In this document: positions 7,820 to 16,621 of the stretch, piece by piece
Numbering within the stretch: position 1 is the first letter of the stretch
How the letters are laid out: every line of letters begins with the position of its first letter
Origin: Termitidicoccus mucosus
Lineage (GTDB): Bacteria; Verrucomicrobiota; Verrucomicrobiia; Opitutales; Opitutaceae
Length of the DNA stretch: 64,000 bases
Direction: 5' to 3'
NCBI RefSeq assembly: GCF_038725785.1
Contig: NZ_CP109796.1
Span: forward strand, 1-64,000
Notes under the pieces: model-generated
What the model saw: the letters and a program-made list of their open reading frames with translations, nothing else
Databases searched by the model: none
What the model was told of the DNA's origin: nothing
Program-made: the position numbers and the translations under genes

Positions 7820-10207
7820 TCAGTCCTGCGGATACACCAGCACCCGGTCGTGGACGAGGAGGATGAGATCGTTTTTGCCGTCGCCGGTCACATCCGCGAT
7901 CACGGTTTCCCGTGGCTCGAAGGATGCGCCGCCGCGCCCTTGGAAATGCTCGTCGGTCTCGAACACCTTGAAGTGCAGCATGCTTTTCCACCGGTCGTCG
8001 GTTTCGCGGGCCAAAACCTCGATCAGGTTCTTGACCGGGTCCACACACACAATTTCGAGCTGCCCGTCGTTGTTTAAGTCGCCCGCGATCACGTCGGCAT
8101 AGCTCACTTCCGGCAAATCCGTCGTGTGCGTGCCGAGCGTGGCCGGCGCGAGGTCGGGTTTGTCCGCAGGCAGCCACCAGAAACGATCCTTGCCGAAAAC
8201 AAAGCTCTCCGGCGCCCCGCCTTTGCGCGGGATGACTTCCGCGCCGATGATGTCGATCCTGCCCGTTTTGATCGAGCCGGCGGGAGCATACACGCCGCCC
8301 TCGCGCCCGGCCCGGAGAATTTGAAATTCGCCCGCCTTGCGGTCGTAGAGCACGACCAGCGGACGCGCGGAATCGCCATCGGAATCGCCGCCCGGCCCGG
8401 GCAGCACAAGCGCGGCGGTGATGTCGGCGCCGGGCGCGGCGTTGAATTGATCGACGATGGTGAGCGCGTCATTGCCGCCGCCAAGCCGGAGGGCGCGGGC
8501 GAAGCCGCCGCTGCTGACGACCATTTCGGCGCGGCCATCGCCATCGATGTCGGCAACCGTGAACGCGGACGCCTCGAGCTTGTCGACCAGTCCGCGCCGG
8601 AACCCGGCGGCGGCTGATGCCTCGGCAAACTCCAGCGTGGTGTCGGCGTTTTGCGTGAAAAGACGCATCGAGTCGAGCGGCGTGAAGACGGCGATATCCA
8701 TCAACCCGTCCTGGTTCGCATCCACGAGGCGCAACGCCCGCGGGTCGGTTTTCAGGCCGGTGATTTCAATGGTTTTGAGCCGTTCGGCGCCGTCGTCGCT
8801 CCGGCGGACCCACAATTCGATGCGGCGCCTGCCGCCGTCCTCCATCAGCACGGCGAGGATGCCGCGTCCGTCGCCCGCGATGTCGCCGAAGGCGAGGTCG
8901 ATCGGCCGGCCGGCGACGGGCAGCGGCTGCGGATAGGAAAAACGTCCGTCCGCGAAACGGGCGACGCCGACGGCCTGCTCGCGGGCGCTGCCGACGAAGA
9001 GCTCGTCGCGCCCGTCGCCATCCCAGTCGCCCGCGGCGATGGCGCGCCCCTCGGCGAGCGAGGGAAATTTTTCCGCGCCGGTGAAGCCGCCGTCAGGCTG
9101 GCGCGGATACAGCAGCACCTGCGCGCCGTCGGGATCGGACACCGCGATGTCGGGGCCGGCCTCCGCGCCGGTGAAATTGCCGGACGCGAAGGCGAAGGGC
9201 GCTTTCGCCCCGGGACGCGGGCTGAACACGCGCGGGCGCATGGGCGGAGGGGAGCCGGGCTCGGACGGCTGCGGCTTGAGCGCAAACTCCTCCAACTGCC
9301 CGGTGCCGTCCTGCGCCATCGCAAACGAGGCGGGCCGCCCGCCGGCCGACTGGGCGAGGACTTGCAGCGTGCAGCGCGAGGGTTTGATCTCGTAGGCAAG
9401 CTCGGGGCCGAACTGGCCCGACGCGGTTTGCAGGCGCACGCGCATCGTGGCGCGGGGGTTGCCGCACAAGTAAATGATGTCGGTGAGCCCGTCGCCGTTG
9501 ATGTCGCAGAATTCGAGCCCGTGGCTGTTGTCGTCGGGCAGCACATGGCGCTCGGGCGGGCCGAAGCGGTCGCCGGAAAGCCGGCGGAAAATGGCGAGTT
9601 CCTTCTGCCCGAGATACACAAGCTCGTTGTGCCCGTCGCGATCGAGGTCGATGATTTTCAACGAGCCCACCAGCTGGTTGGCCGCGGGGGCGTCGGCGAT
9701 CCTGCGCTCCGTCCACGAACCGTCTTTTTGCTGGAAACGAAGGGTGAGCGCCTGCGCCGCGCCGGTGTAGGCGAGATCGGCGAGCCCGTCGCCGTTGAGG
9801 TCGCCGACCGCGAGATCGAACACGGTGATGCCCGCGACCACCGAGTCCTTACGGAAACGGGAATCCTCGATCACGGGTTCCCAGCGGTTCTGGCTGAGCG
9901 CGCGCGGCATGCCGTCGGAGGCCAGGCCGGGTTTGCGCTGGTAGAGGATGTCGATGGTGGCGCGATCGTTGTTGATGACGACGATGTCGCGGAGCCCGTC
10001 GCCGTCGATGTCGGCCGCCTGGAGCGCGCGGGTGCCCCAGTTGAGTTTCACCACCTCGGGACCGGAGAGAACGACCGGTGAGGGGGCGGCGGCGCTCGAT
10101 TGTAATGACAATATGGATACAATGAGCGCGGCCAGGGCGGCGCGGACATTTTTGTCCGTGCGTGTCGGGATGCGATTTTCGTCGCGAGTTGGCGGTCCGT
10201 GGTGCAT
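7820..10207 (-). CDS. Exported FG-GAP/VCBS repeat beta-propeller protein
   Basis: This is a 795-aa secreted protein built from FG-GAP/VCBS repeats. Calcium-binding-type loops D-x-D/N-x-D-G recur along its length: DIDGDGLRD, DLNGDGLAD, DLDRDGHNE, DINGDGLTD, DWDGDGRDE, DANQDGLMD, DIDGDGRAE, DLNNDGQLE and DVTGDGKND. A hydrophobic signal segment (AALAALIVSILSL, then SSAAA) sits at about residues 24-41. I chose the ATG at 10207 because it places this signal near the N-terminus; the longer frame reads back into the upstream gene. Such propellers usually bind ligands or partners outside the cytoplasm, and no catalytic motif is visible. It starts 52 bases after the gene at 10260-12029 ends, so the two are probably co-transcribed. 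Confidence 0.85.
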   Translation of the reverse strand: MHHGPPTRDENRIPTRTDKNVRAALAALIVSILSLQSSAAAPSPVVLSGPEVVKLNWGTRALQAADIDGDGLRDIVVINNDRATIDILYQRKPGLASDGMPRALSQNRWEPVIEDSRFRKDSVVAGITVFDLAVGDLNGDGLADLAYTGAAQALTLRFQQKDGSWTERRIADAPAANQLVGSLKIIDLDRDGHNELVYLGQKELAIFRRLSGDRFGPPERHVLPDDNSHGLEFCDINGDGLTDIIYLCGNPRATMRVRLQTASGQFGPELAYEIKPSRCTLQVLAQSAGGRPASFAMAQDGTGQLEEFALKPQPSEPGSPPPMRPRVFSPRPGAKAPFAFASGNFTGAEAGPDIAVSDPDGAQVLLYPRQPDGGFTGAEKFPSLAEGRAIAAGDWDGDGRDELFVGSAREQAVGVARFADGRFSYPQPLPVAGRPIDLAFGDIAGDGRGILAVLMEDGGRRRIELWVRRSDDGAERLKTIEITGLKTDPRALRLVDANQDGLMDIAVFTPLDSMRLFTQNADTTLEFAEASAAAGFRRGLVDKLEASAFTVADIDGDGRAEMVVSSGGFARALRLGGGNDALTIVDQFNAAPGADITAALVLPGPGGDSDGDSARPLVVLYDRKAGEFQILRAGREGGVYAPAGSIKTGRIDIIGAEVIPRKGGAPESFVFGKDRFWWLPADKPDLAPATLGTHTTDLPEVSYADVIAGDLNNDGQLEIVCVDPVKNLIEVLARETDDRWKSMLHFKVFETDEHFQGRGGASFEPRETVIADVTGDGKNDLILLVHDRVLVYPQD

Positions 10208-10259
10208 GGGGCGTCTCCGGCGGCACGAGGCGCGCGCAGGCGGAATTGCCTGTGCCGCT

Positions 10260-12029
10260 TTATTTTTTGTAAACGGTTTTGGCCCGGCTGTAGATGCCGA
10301 GGGCGTCGCGCTGGTTGTAGGCAAAATTGTAGTCCCAGTATTTCCGCAGTGTTTCGATGCCGGGCTTGGCCTCGGGATTGACCAGTTCCGGCGTCTTGCC
10401 GTCATCGCCGGTCATGCCGGGAACGGGCTGCTTGGTCTTGGCGAGGAGGGCGAGCACATCGAAGAAATTGGAAACCAGCCCGGCGGTATCCTGGTAGGAA
10501 AAGCCAAAGGCGTCGGACGGCACTTCCGACAGCGCGCTGGCGACCGACGCCTTGTCCCAAAAGGAATCGATTTTGCCGGCCATGCCCTGGAGCACCGATT
10601 CGACGGTGCCGACGGACGCGCCGAAGCCGATGATCAGGTGGCCGTTGGCGACGGCCCAGCCGAAGGCGTTTGCGCCTGCACCGGCGGTGCTGTAGAGGGT
10701 TGCGCCCAGATATTCGCGCTTGGCGAGGATGGACTCGCCCGCGCCGGAGCCGGTGATGAGTTTTCCGAGCGTCGACGCGAAGAGCCGTTCGTCTTGCAGC
10801 GAAATGACGACGGCCTGGTCGAGCTGGCCAGGGACGGCGGTCTCGCCGGCCGGCGCGCGCTGGATCATGTAGAAATCGTCGCCGAGGCTGCCGACCAGGT
10901 CGCGCTTGATGTCGATGCCATACTGTTGGTTGAGGGAGGAGAGCGTATTCTGATAATAGCCGAAAATCATTGGCAGCGCCGCCTGCACCACTTCCTCCAG
11001 CGCCGTGAAGCTGTCGGAGATTTTGAATTTGCCGACGACGGTGGTCAGGCTGTCGGCGGGCAGGAAGGCCGGCTTGGGCAGCGGCCCTTCGCCAAACGCG
11101 AGCATCTTCAACAAGCCGCGCCCGGCCGAATAGGTGAGGCCGCTCATGCTCTCGGCCGAATCCTTGCCCAGCGTCACCGCCCCGTAGATGTCGCCCAGCG
11201 CATCGAGGCCGAGCGTGGAGCCGAGATTCGCGAGGTCGATCATCATGCCCGCGCGGTTTTCCGGATTGGCTGCCTGCGCCTTCATGTAGGCGTCGAAGAC
11301 CGGATAAATGGCCTGAAAATTGATGGCGGCGAGCACATGCGCGTTGTTGCCGGCGCGCTCCGTCATGCGGAGAAAGCGCTCCGATTTTCCAAACGCATCG
11401 CGCACGCCCCCGGCGCGGGCGGCGTCGAGCGCGACGGCCACAAGCTGGCGCGACGGGCTGCAATAAAGATTTCCGTCGCTGATGAGCCAGGCGACGCTCT
11501 TGACGTTTTTGCCTCCGCCAAATTCGTCGATATAAAGCGTCGCGCCTGCGTAGTGTTCGGTCAGGCGCGTGATTTTCGCCTTTTCCATATAAGCCTTCGA
11601 GGTGAGCAGTTCCTCGATCTTGCGGGTGTTTTCCCCCAGTTCGGCGACCAAAAGCACGGGCGGCTCCTCGCGTCCGCGTTCCTGCCAGCCTTCGAGGCTC
11701 GGAATCGCGATGAGCGCGCCGCCGCGGACGAAGGCGAGAATCTCCTTCGCGCTGTGGCCGATCTGCTGCTTGAGCATGCCGTCCCACTCGGCGGTCTTGA
11801 GGTTTTCGTGAAGCGGCGCGAAAAACTCGCGGACCTGCCCGTCGTTCCACGTCCTGGCCAGCGGGCCTTCCTTCCAGTTTTCGACCAGACCGGGAACGTC
11901 GTTCACGAGCACGACAAGCGGGGCCTGCTCCCCGACGAGGTTGGCGAGCGGGCCAAAGGCGCGCGCGGAGGGAAGCAGGCCGGCGAGCAATGCGGCGGCG
12001 ACCAGGAGGTGGCGTTTGATTTTGTTCAT
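10260..12029 (-). CDS. Exported hypothetical protein, 589 aa
   Basis: The protein begins with a clear signal peptide (MNKIKRHLLVAAALLAGLLP, cleavage probably after SARA). The mature part has no motif I can name. It is rich in alternating hydrophobic strands and short helices, contains GDDFYMIQRAP and HLIIGFGASVGTVE, and resembles the loosely defined exported DUF3352-like proteins of Verrucomicrobiota and cyanobacteria; that comparison is weak. It sits between a trypsin-like protease gene (upstream) and an FG-GAP propeller gene (downstream) on the same strand, suggesting an envelope-associated operon. Its function is unknown. Confidence 0.75.
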   Translation of the reverse strand: MNKIKRHLLVAAALLAGLLPSARAFGPLANLVGEQAPLVVLVNDVPGLVENWKEGPLARTWNDGQVREFFAPLHENLKTAEWDGMLKQQIGHSAKEILAFVRGGALIAIPSLEGWQERGREEPPVLLVAELGENTRKIEELLTSKAYMEKAKITRLTEHYAGATLYIDEFGGGKNVKSVAWLISDGNLYCSPSRQLVAVALDAARAGGVRDAFGKSERFLRMTERAGNNAHVLAAINFQAIYPVFDAYMKAQAANPENRAGMMIDLANLGSTLGLDALGDIYGAVTLGKDSAESMSGLTYSAGRGLLKMLAFGEGPLPKPAFLPADSLTTVVGKFKISDSFTALEEVVQAALPMIFGYYQNTLSSLNQQYGIDIKRDLVGSLGDDFYMIQRAPAGETAVPGQLDQAVVISLQDERLFASTLGKLITGSGAGESILAKREYLGATLYSTAGAGANAFGWAVANGHLIIGFGASVGTVESVLQGMAGKIDSFWDKASVASALSEVPSDAFGFSYQDTAGLVSNFFDVLALLAKTKQPVPGMTGDDGKTPELVNPEAKPGIETLRKYWDYNFAYNQRDALGIYSRAKTVYKK

Positions 12030-12076
12030 GCGGGCGGGAAGGGGAGGGTGGTTTTTGTTTTTTGGCGGTGTGGGAA

Positions 12077-12100
12077 GGGAGAAAGAGGAAAGAGAAAGAA
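12077..12100. repeat. Polypurine repeat, copy 2
   Basis: This is an exact 24-base copy of 7760-7783. It lies in the gap between the protease gene and the downstream exported-protein gene. The minus-strand transcript reads as a C/T tract here. Confidence 0.7.
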
Positions 12101-12135
12101 GAAGGATGAAAGAATTTCCGGGGGAGCGGGCGCGC

Positions 12136-13197
12136 TCAGGGAGCGGATGTCTCCGTTGCCGGCGCGGGTTGCGGGGCGGCGTCCTGCGCGTTTTTCTTCA
12201 TGGGGCGCGGCGGCTCGATGTAGCGGAAACCGGAGTTCGGGTTGCGGGCGTCGAAGGCGAAGGCGTCGCGGTTGAGCAGGAAGTTTTTCACCACGGCGGA
12301 GGGGATCGCGAAGTTGAGGCCCTCGATGCCGGCGCGCATGGGTTTCATGTTGTTCACGCCGGCCACCTCGCCGCGCAGGTTGAAGAGCGGGCCGCCGGAG
12401 TTGCCGGGATTGAGCTGCGTGGTGGTCTGGATGTAGAGCTGGCCGTCAAAGGGACGGTTGCGCGAGCTGATGATGCCCTGCGACACGGTGCGGTCGAGCC
12501 CGAGCGGGCTGCCGATGGCAAACACGGTCTGGCCCTCGGTGAGCGCGTTGGAGTCGCCGAGCGGCACCGTGGGAAACGCCGGTTCGGCGGCCGAGGCGGG
12601 CTCCTCGATTTTCAACAGCGCGAGGTCGAGGCGCGGGTCGAGCGCGACGATGCGCACCTTGTTGTAGGCGACTTTTTGCAGCCCCGCGACGGAGCGCCGG
12701 AATAGCGTGACCGAGATCGCGTATTCGCCGGAGATGACGTGCGCGTTGGTGATGACGTAGCCGGCGGGATGGATGATGAAGCCGGAGCCGAGTCCGGTGG
12801 GCGTGCGGATTTGCACGACGGCCTCGCCGACCCGCTCCACGTTTTCCCGCACGGAAAGCGCGGGCTGGCCGGGCGCGGTGCGGAAAAAATCGCCGCCGTC
12901 GCCCGCGCCCGCGGCATCCGCCGCGCCGCCTTCGGGCGGGCTCTCCGCGATGAGCGCGGCGATCTCGTCGCGCGGCACGGTGAGCACCTGGAAGCCGAGA
13001 TCGACGATCACGCGGTCGGGACGCTCCGCGATGATGTCGCCCTGGATGGACGCGCCGCTCTTCAACTTGACGGTCCCGAGCGCGAGGGCGGTCGCGGCCG
13101 AAAGGACGATGCAGGCGGACGCCGTCAGCACGAAGGCCGCGGCACGGACGCGCGCGCGGCGGCTGGAAAAACTGCGGTTGCGGCGGGGGCTGGTCAT
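12136..13197 (-). CDS. Trypsin-like (HtrA/Deg-type) serine protease, exported
   Basis: This 353-aa exported protease has an intact S1 triad: H153 in ITNAHV, D191 in RLDLALLK and S267 in NPGNSGGP. An N-terminal signal or anchor segment covers about residues 18-40. A short beta module (KLKSGASIQGDIIAERPDR, 45-63) precedes the protease domain. No PDZ domain follows; the C-terminus is a short Pro/Ala tail. It may therefore act as a single-domain periplasmic protease. The ATG at 13197 overlaps the stop of the upstream DAHP synthase gene as ATGA, which implies translational coupling and fixes the start. Pairing an aromatic biosynthesis gene with an envelope protease is odd and probably reflects operon packing only. 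Confidence 0.9.
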   Translation of the reverse strand: MTSPRRNRSFSSRRARVRAAAFVLTASACIVLSAATALALGTVKLKSGASIQGDIIAERPDRVIVDLGFQVLTVPRDEIAALIAESPPEGGAADAAGAGDGGDFFRTAPGQPALSVRENVERVGEAVVQIRTPTGLGSGFIIHPAGYVITNAHVISGEYAISVTLFRRSVAGLQKVAYNKVRIVALDPRLDLALLKIEEPASAAEPAFPTVPLGDSNALTEGQTVFAIGSPLGLDRTVSQGIISSRNRPFDGQLYIQTTTQLNPGNSGGPLFNLRGEVAGVNNMKPMRAGIEGLNFAIPSAVVKNFLLNRDAFAFDARNPNSGFRYIEPPRPMKKNAQDAAPQPAPATETSAP

Positions 13198-14264
13198 GCG
13201 ACGGCTTTGGCCGGTTGCGGGTGGCGGAGCGCCCAGAGTTGTTTCGCGTCGCGGATGAGCGCCGCGAGCACGTCGGGCGTGACGGCCTGCTTCGGGTCGT
13301 CGCCGATGCCCTTGCTCGGCGCGATGTGCGTCTCGATGCAAAGCCCGTCGGCGCCATACGCCACGGCGGCGAGGGCGCAGGCGGGCACGTAGGAGGCCTT
13401 GCCCACGGAGTGAGAGGGATCGACCACGACGGGCGCCCAGGTTTTTTCCTTGAGCAGCGGCGTGATGGATTCGTCGGGATGGTTGCGGTAGCCGTCGAGC
13501 GCCGGGGAGGTGCCGCGCGGGCAGAGGAGGATGTTGGGGTTGCCGAACGCGACGATGTATTCGGCGGCCGAGATGAATTCGTTGAGCGGGCCCATGTGCA
13601 GGCCGCGTTTGAGGAGCACCACGGTGTCATGCTCGGCCACGGCGTGGCCGATGGCGCGGAGGAGGGAGTAGTTCAGGCCGTTGCGCGCGCCCACTTGCAG
13701 CATGTGCACGCCCGCATCGAGCGCGAGGCGAAGCTGGTGCTCGTCCATCACCTCGGCGTCCACTGGCAGACCCGTGCGGCGGTGCGCCTCCATGAGGATG
13801 TCGAGGGATTTGTTGTCGCCCTGAAAGGAATACGGATTGGTGCGCGGTTTCCATACGCCGCCGCGGAGGGAGTGCGCGCCGGCCTCCTTCACCGCCTGCG
13901 CGGTTTCGTAGAAGAGATTCGGATTTTTGGGATCGATCGTGCAATGGCCCGCGATGACGAGCAGTTCCTCGCCCGCGCGCACGCCGCCGACCTTGATGCG
14001 GTGCGACGCGAGATCGGATCGCCGGTCCATGAGCTTGTGCGGCGATTGGATCTGGTCGACGCGTTCGATGTAGTCGAGCCCCTCCAGACGATTGATCATG
14101 AGCTCGTCGCGCTCATCCCCCACGATGGCATAAATGCTGCGGACCGCGCCGATGATGGGCTGGATGTGGCAGCCAAAAGCGCCGACGATTTGCGTGACTT
14201 CGGCAAGTTGCTCGGGCGTGAGGCGGCTGGCTTTGGGAAGGATCATTTTGAAAAAGTCCGGCAT
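13194..14264 (-). CDS. aroF: 3-deoxy-7-phosphoheptulonate (DAHP) synthase, type I beta
   Basis: DAHP synthase condenses phosphoenolpyruvate and erythrose 4-phosphate, the first step of the shikimate pathway. The 356-aa product has a short N-terminal ACT/ferredoxin-like part (about 1-75) followed by the KDO8P/DAHP-type TIM barrel. Landmarks include AGHCTID, LRGGVWKPRTNPYSFQG, GARN, LLKRG, CPRG and DPSHSVGKASYVP. This is the Bacillus/Thermotoga-like class. The ATG at 14264 (MPDFFKMILPK) is preferred. An ATG at 14309, overlapping the rlmJ stop as TAATG, would add a very Arg-rich leader through an inverted repeat and looks unlikely. The stop overlaps the next gene by four bases. Confidence 0.93.
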   Translation of the reverse strand: MPDFFKMILPKASRLTPEQLAEVTQIVGAFGCHIQPIIGAVRSIYAIVGDERDELMINRLEGLDYIERVDQIQSPHKLMDRRSDLASHRIKVGGVRAGEELLVIAGHCTIDPKNPNLFYETAQAVKEAGAHSLRGGVWKPRTNPYSFQGDNKSLDILMEAHRRTGLPVDAEVMDEHQLRLALDAGVHMLQVGARNGLNYSLLRAIGHAVAEHDTVVLLKRGLHMGPLNEFISAAEYIVAFGNPNILLCPRGTSPALDGYRNHPDESITPLLKEKTWAPVVVDPSHSVGKASYVPACALAAVAYGADGLCIETHIAPSKGIGDDPKQAVTPDVLAALIRDAKQLWALRHPQPAKAVA

Positions 14265-14308
14265 CTTAAGCCGGACAAGCCTCCGGCGTAAAGCCCGACC
14301 TCGCGTCA

Positions 14309-15217
14309 TTATTCCTCGGGCGTGATCCAGCGCAACCCGCCCGCGCCGCCGTCCCCTTGCGCCAGCAATGCCGCCAGCCGGCGCATCATCGGCGCAATCA
14401 CGCGGTCGACCTGCCACGGCGGATTGAGCACGGCCACGCCGCACCCGCGCATCCGCAGGGGCGAGTCCTCGCCCGCCACGGTCAGCTCCGCCGCGAAGGC
14501 CGGCGCCGCGCCGCCCGCCGCGATTTCATCGAGAAACGCATCCGCCCGGGCGCGTTCCGTCAGCGGATACCACACCGCAAACGTCGCCCCCGGCGCGCGC
14601 CGCACGCCCCCGGCCAGCGCCTCGGTGATGCGGGCAAACTCTTCGCGTTCCTCGAACGGCGGGTCGATCAGCACCAGTGCGCGCTTTTCCGGCGGCGGCA
14701 GCATCGCCCGGATGGCCGTGTAGCCGTCCATCTCGTGCAATGACACGCGCCTCGCGCGCCCGAGCTGCTCGCGCAGCGCGGCGAACTCCGCCGGGTGTTT
14801 TTCGCACAGCGCCATGCGATCCTGCGGCCTGAGCAACAGGCGCGCCAGCGCGGGCGAGCCGGGGTAGAAACGGATGTCCGTGCCGCCCGTGACGGCGTCT
14901 GCGCCGTCCGGCGGCGTTCCGCGCGCCTCGCGGTCAAACCGCCGGACAAGCGCAGCGTATCCGGAGATCGGATCGGATTCCGCGCCTGAACCATCGCAGT
15001 CCGCCAGCCTGCCGATGCCCGCCGGGTGTTCGGGTTCGCGGGCCAGCGAGTCGCCGCGCGCCGCCGCGTGCAGGTCGTAGCCGCCGCAACCGGCGTGGGT
15101 GTCGAGATAAAGAAAACCCTTCTCCTTGCGCTGGAGGCCGCGCAGCAATTGCACGAGCAGCGCATGCTTCGCGACATCGGCGAAGTTTCCCGCGTGAAAA
15201 CGATGGCGGTAGTTCAT
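14309..15217 (-). CDS. rlmJ: 23S rRNA (adenine(2030)-N6)-methyltransferase RlmJ
   Basis: RlmJ methylates A2030 of 23S rRNA using S-adenosylmethionine. The family N-terminus MNYRHRFHAGNFADVAKH is present at the chosen ATG (15217). A SAM-binding motif LDTHAGCGGYDL lies at 38-49 and the catalytic motif IV LIDPPFE at 182-188. At 302 aa it is slightly longer than the E. coli protein because of an acidic insertion around residues 55-110. An upstream in-frame ATG would only add residues encoded by the repeat at 15246-15362, so I rejected it. Confidence 0.93.
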   Translation of the reverse strand: MNYRHRFHAGNFADVAKHALLVQLLRGLQRKEKGFLYLDTHAGCGGYDLHAAARGDSLAREPEHPAGIGRLADCDGSGAESDPISGYAALVRRFDREARGTPPDGADAVTGGTDIRFYPGSPALARLLLRPQDRMALCEKHPAEFAALREQLGRARRVSLHEMDGYTAIRAMLPPPEKRALVLIDPPFEEREEFARITEALAGGVRRAPGATFAVWYPLTERARADAFLDEIAAGGAAPAFAAELTVAGEDSPLRMRGCGVAVLNPPWQVDRVIAPMMRRLAALLAQGDGGAGGLRWITPEE

Positions 15218-15245
15218 GAGGGGAAAGTAACAGGGGCGCGGCGCG

Positions 15246-15362
15246 CAAGTGACAAGTGGCAAATGCCAGGTAACAAGTTCCAAGTGACAAGTAACAAGTG
15301 ACAAGAAGGATGCCGCGGCGGGCCTTGCCACTTGCCATTTGTTACTTGGCACTTGTTACTTG
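15246..15362. repeat. Degenerate CAAGTRACA tandem and inverted repeat
   Basis: The left half consists of degenerate 7- to 9-base units such as CAAGTGACA, AAGTAACA and CAAGTGGCA. The right half carries their reverse complement (CTTGCCACTTG, TTGTTACTTGG). Together they could form a long imperfect hairpin around a GC-rich centre (15307-15323). The right arm encodes the last codons and stop of the NUDIX gene. Confidence 0.8.
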
Positions 15363-15938
15363 CGCGAAGCGCTCCCACGCCATCCGAAACGTGCTCGAGA
15401 AATCCCCCGGCTGCGCCGCGATGGCGCGCGTCACATCCCCGGGCGTCCACCACTCGCCGCGCTCGATCTCGGCCGGATTCAGCTCGAACGGCCCGTCGTG
15501 GCGAATCCAGTAAACGGATACGAATTCCCAGCCGTTTTGCGCGTGGGGCGAAAGCTTGAACAACGGCGTCAGGTGTTCCGGGCCGGCGATATGCGCGCCG
15601 ATTTCCTCGCGCAGTTCCCGCACCGCCGCCGCCGCGTAATCCTCGCCCGCATCGACGTGCCCGGAACAGGACGAATCCCACCGGCCCGGCGAGGTGTCCT
15701 TCGCCAGCGACCGCTTTTGCAGGAACACCCGTCCGTCCGCCCCCCGCGCCAGCACATGCACGGCGCGGTGAAACAGTTTCCGGGCGTGGACCTCCCCGCG
15801 CGTGGCCTGGCCGGTGACCTCGTCGCGTTCGTTGACCACGTCGAAAACCTCGTCGTCACGCTGCGCCGGGCCGGGCGGCGTCCTGGCCGCGCCAGAGGCG
15901 GCGGGAGAGGCGGCTTGCATGTTTGTCTTGTCCATCAT
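15342..15938 (-). CDS. NUDIX hydrolase
   Basis: This 198-aa NUDIX protein has an intact Nudix box at about 93-115 (GHVDAGED, then REL, EE and GA), matching GX5EX7REUXEEXGU. The preceding block (EVFDVVNERDEVTGQATRGE) resembles the YfcD/IPP-isomerase-like branch. The substrate is probably a nucleoside-diphosphate-linked compound but cannot be specified. I chose the ATG at 15938 (MMDKTN); the longer frame starts only 43 bases from the divergent gene. The C-terminal residues and stop are encoded by the repeat at 15246-15362, so the original tail may have been replaced. Confidence 0.9.
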   Translation of the reverse strand: MMDKTNMQAASPAASGAARTPPGPAQRDDEVFDVVNERDEVTGQATRGEVHARKLFHRAVHVLARGADGRVFLQKRSLAKDTSPGRWDSSCSGHVDAGEDYAAAAVRELREEIGAHIAGPEHLTPLFKLSPHAQNGWEFVSVYWIRHDGPFELNPAEIERGEWWTPGDVTRAIAAQPGDFSSTFRMAWERFAQVTSAK

Positions 15939-15981
15939 CGCGGAATGTGTGCTTTCGTGAGGCAAATTTTCATCGCACGCC

Positions 15982-16422
15982 ATGCCAAAAATCGACGTCA
16001 ATCAAGTTGCCGAAATTTTGAAACGAAATCAGGTCGACCCCGCCCTGCTCCGCCAGATCGTCGAGGAAATGAACCTCGTCACGCAGGCGGATTCCGAGGC
16101 GGACGAAAACAAGCCGCCGCCGGTGAAAAAGCAGTTTGTCATCCTCATCTCCGACCCCGAGGACCGCCTGCCCAAGGGGGATTTTGCGGGCTGGGTGCTC
16201 CAGATTCCGGAAAACGAAAGCGTGGCCACCACGCAGGATCGCATTTTCCGCGGCACCTACGATTACAATGCCTCGAAAAAGGGCCGCCTCTATCCGGCCA
16301 AAACCGTCGGCGAGGCGCTGGAAAACGTCGCCGCCAAATATTTCAAGGAAGCCGACCTCTGGGTAAAAACCAAGACGCCCGTCCTGATGCTGCGCACGAA
16401 CAACGAGATCCCGAAGGAGTAA
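15982..16422 (+). CDS. Hypothetical protein, 146 aa
   Basis: I do not recognise this protein. It is small, charged and soluble, with a helical N-terminus (KIDVNQVAEILKRNQVDPAL) and an acidic linker. The C-terminal alpha/beta part contains KKQFVILISDPEDRLPKGD, ESVATTQDRIFRGT and RLYPAKTVGEALENV. There is no signal peptide or membrane segment. It is divergent from the NUDIX gene with only 43 bases between the starts. It lies immediately before the integration module. Confidence 0.65.
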   Translation: MPKIDVNQVAEILKRNQVDPALLRQIVEEMNLVTQADSEADENKPPPVKKQFVILISDPEDRLPKGDFAGWVLQIPENESVATTQDRIFRGTYDYNASKKGRLYPAKTVGEALENVAAKYFKEADLWVKTKTPVLMLRTNNEIPKE

Positions 16423-16456
16423 AACCGTTTGCCAGCTCCCATGGGGTGTCGGCCGG

Positions 16457-16548
16457 AGCGGCGGCGTCCCGCCGCCGCTACCCAAGCCGAAGGCCACAAG
16501 AGGCCGCGCAGCCGCGTGAGCGACTGGGAGCGCCGGCATCTTGCCGGC
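16457..16548. repeat. Two GC-rich hairpin repeats before the integrase
   Basis: The first hairpin has a 10-bp stem (16457-16466 with 16470-16479) around the triloop TCC. The second has a 7-bp stem GCCGGCA/TGCCGGC (16532-16548) around TCT. The same small-triloop design recurs at 61297-61452. They occupy much of the 199-base gap 16423-16621, which has no gene. Confidence 0.7.
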
Positions 16549-16593
16549 ACGAAAGGCCCGATTTCCATAGGGAAGCCGGAAAGTCCATGAATA

Positions 16594-16617
16594 GGTTGCC
16601 ACGTGAAGGCGGCAACC
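16594..16617 (+). promoter_or_regulatory. Hairpin immediately upstream of the integrase start
   Basis: GGTTGCC at 16594-16600 pairs with GGCAACC at 16611-16617 across a 10-base loop. It ends four bases before the integrase ATG, where a ribosome site would normally be, and no Shine-Dalgarno sequence is visible. It could limit integrase translation or be part of a recombination site; neither is shown. Confidence 0.4.
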
Positions 16618-16621
16618 ATCG

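Noticed and set aside
14264-14309. DAHP synthase start at the TAATG overlap with rlmJ
   Set aside because: It would add a leader of mostly Arg and Leu encoded by an inverted repeat; family homology begins after 14264.
15346-15361. Sigma-54 promoter-like TGGCAC...TTGC
   Set aside because: The GG to GC spacing is wrong and the sequence belongs to the CAAGTRACA repeat.
15246-15362. CRISPR-like array
   Set aside because: Units are 7-9 bases, degenerate and without spacers, and they are inverted about the centre. No cas genes are present.
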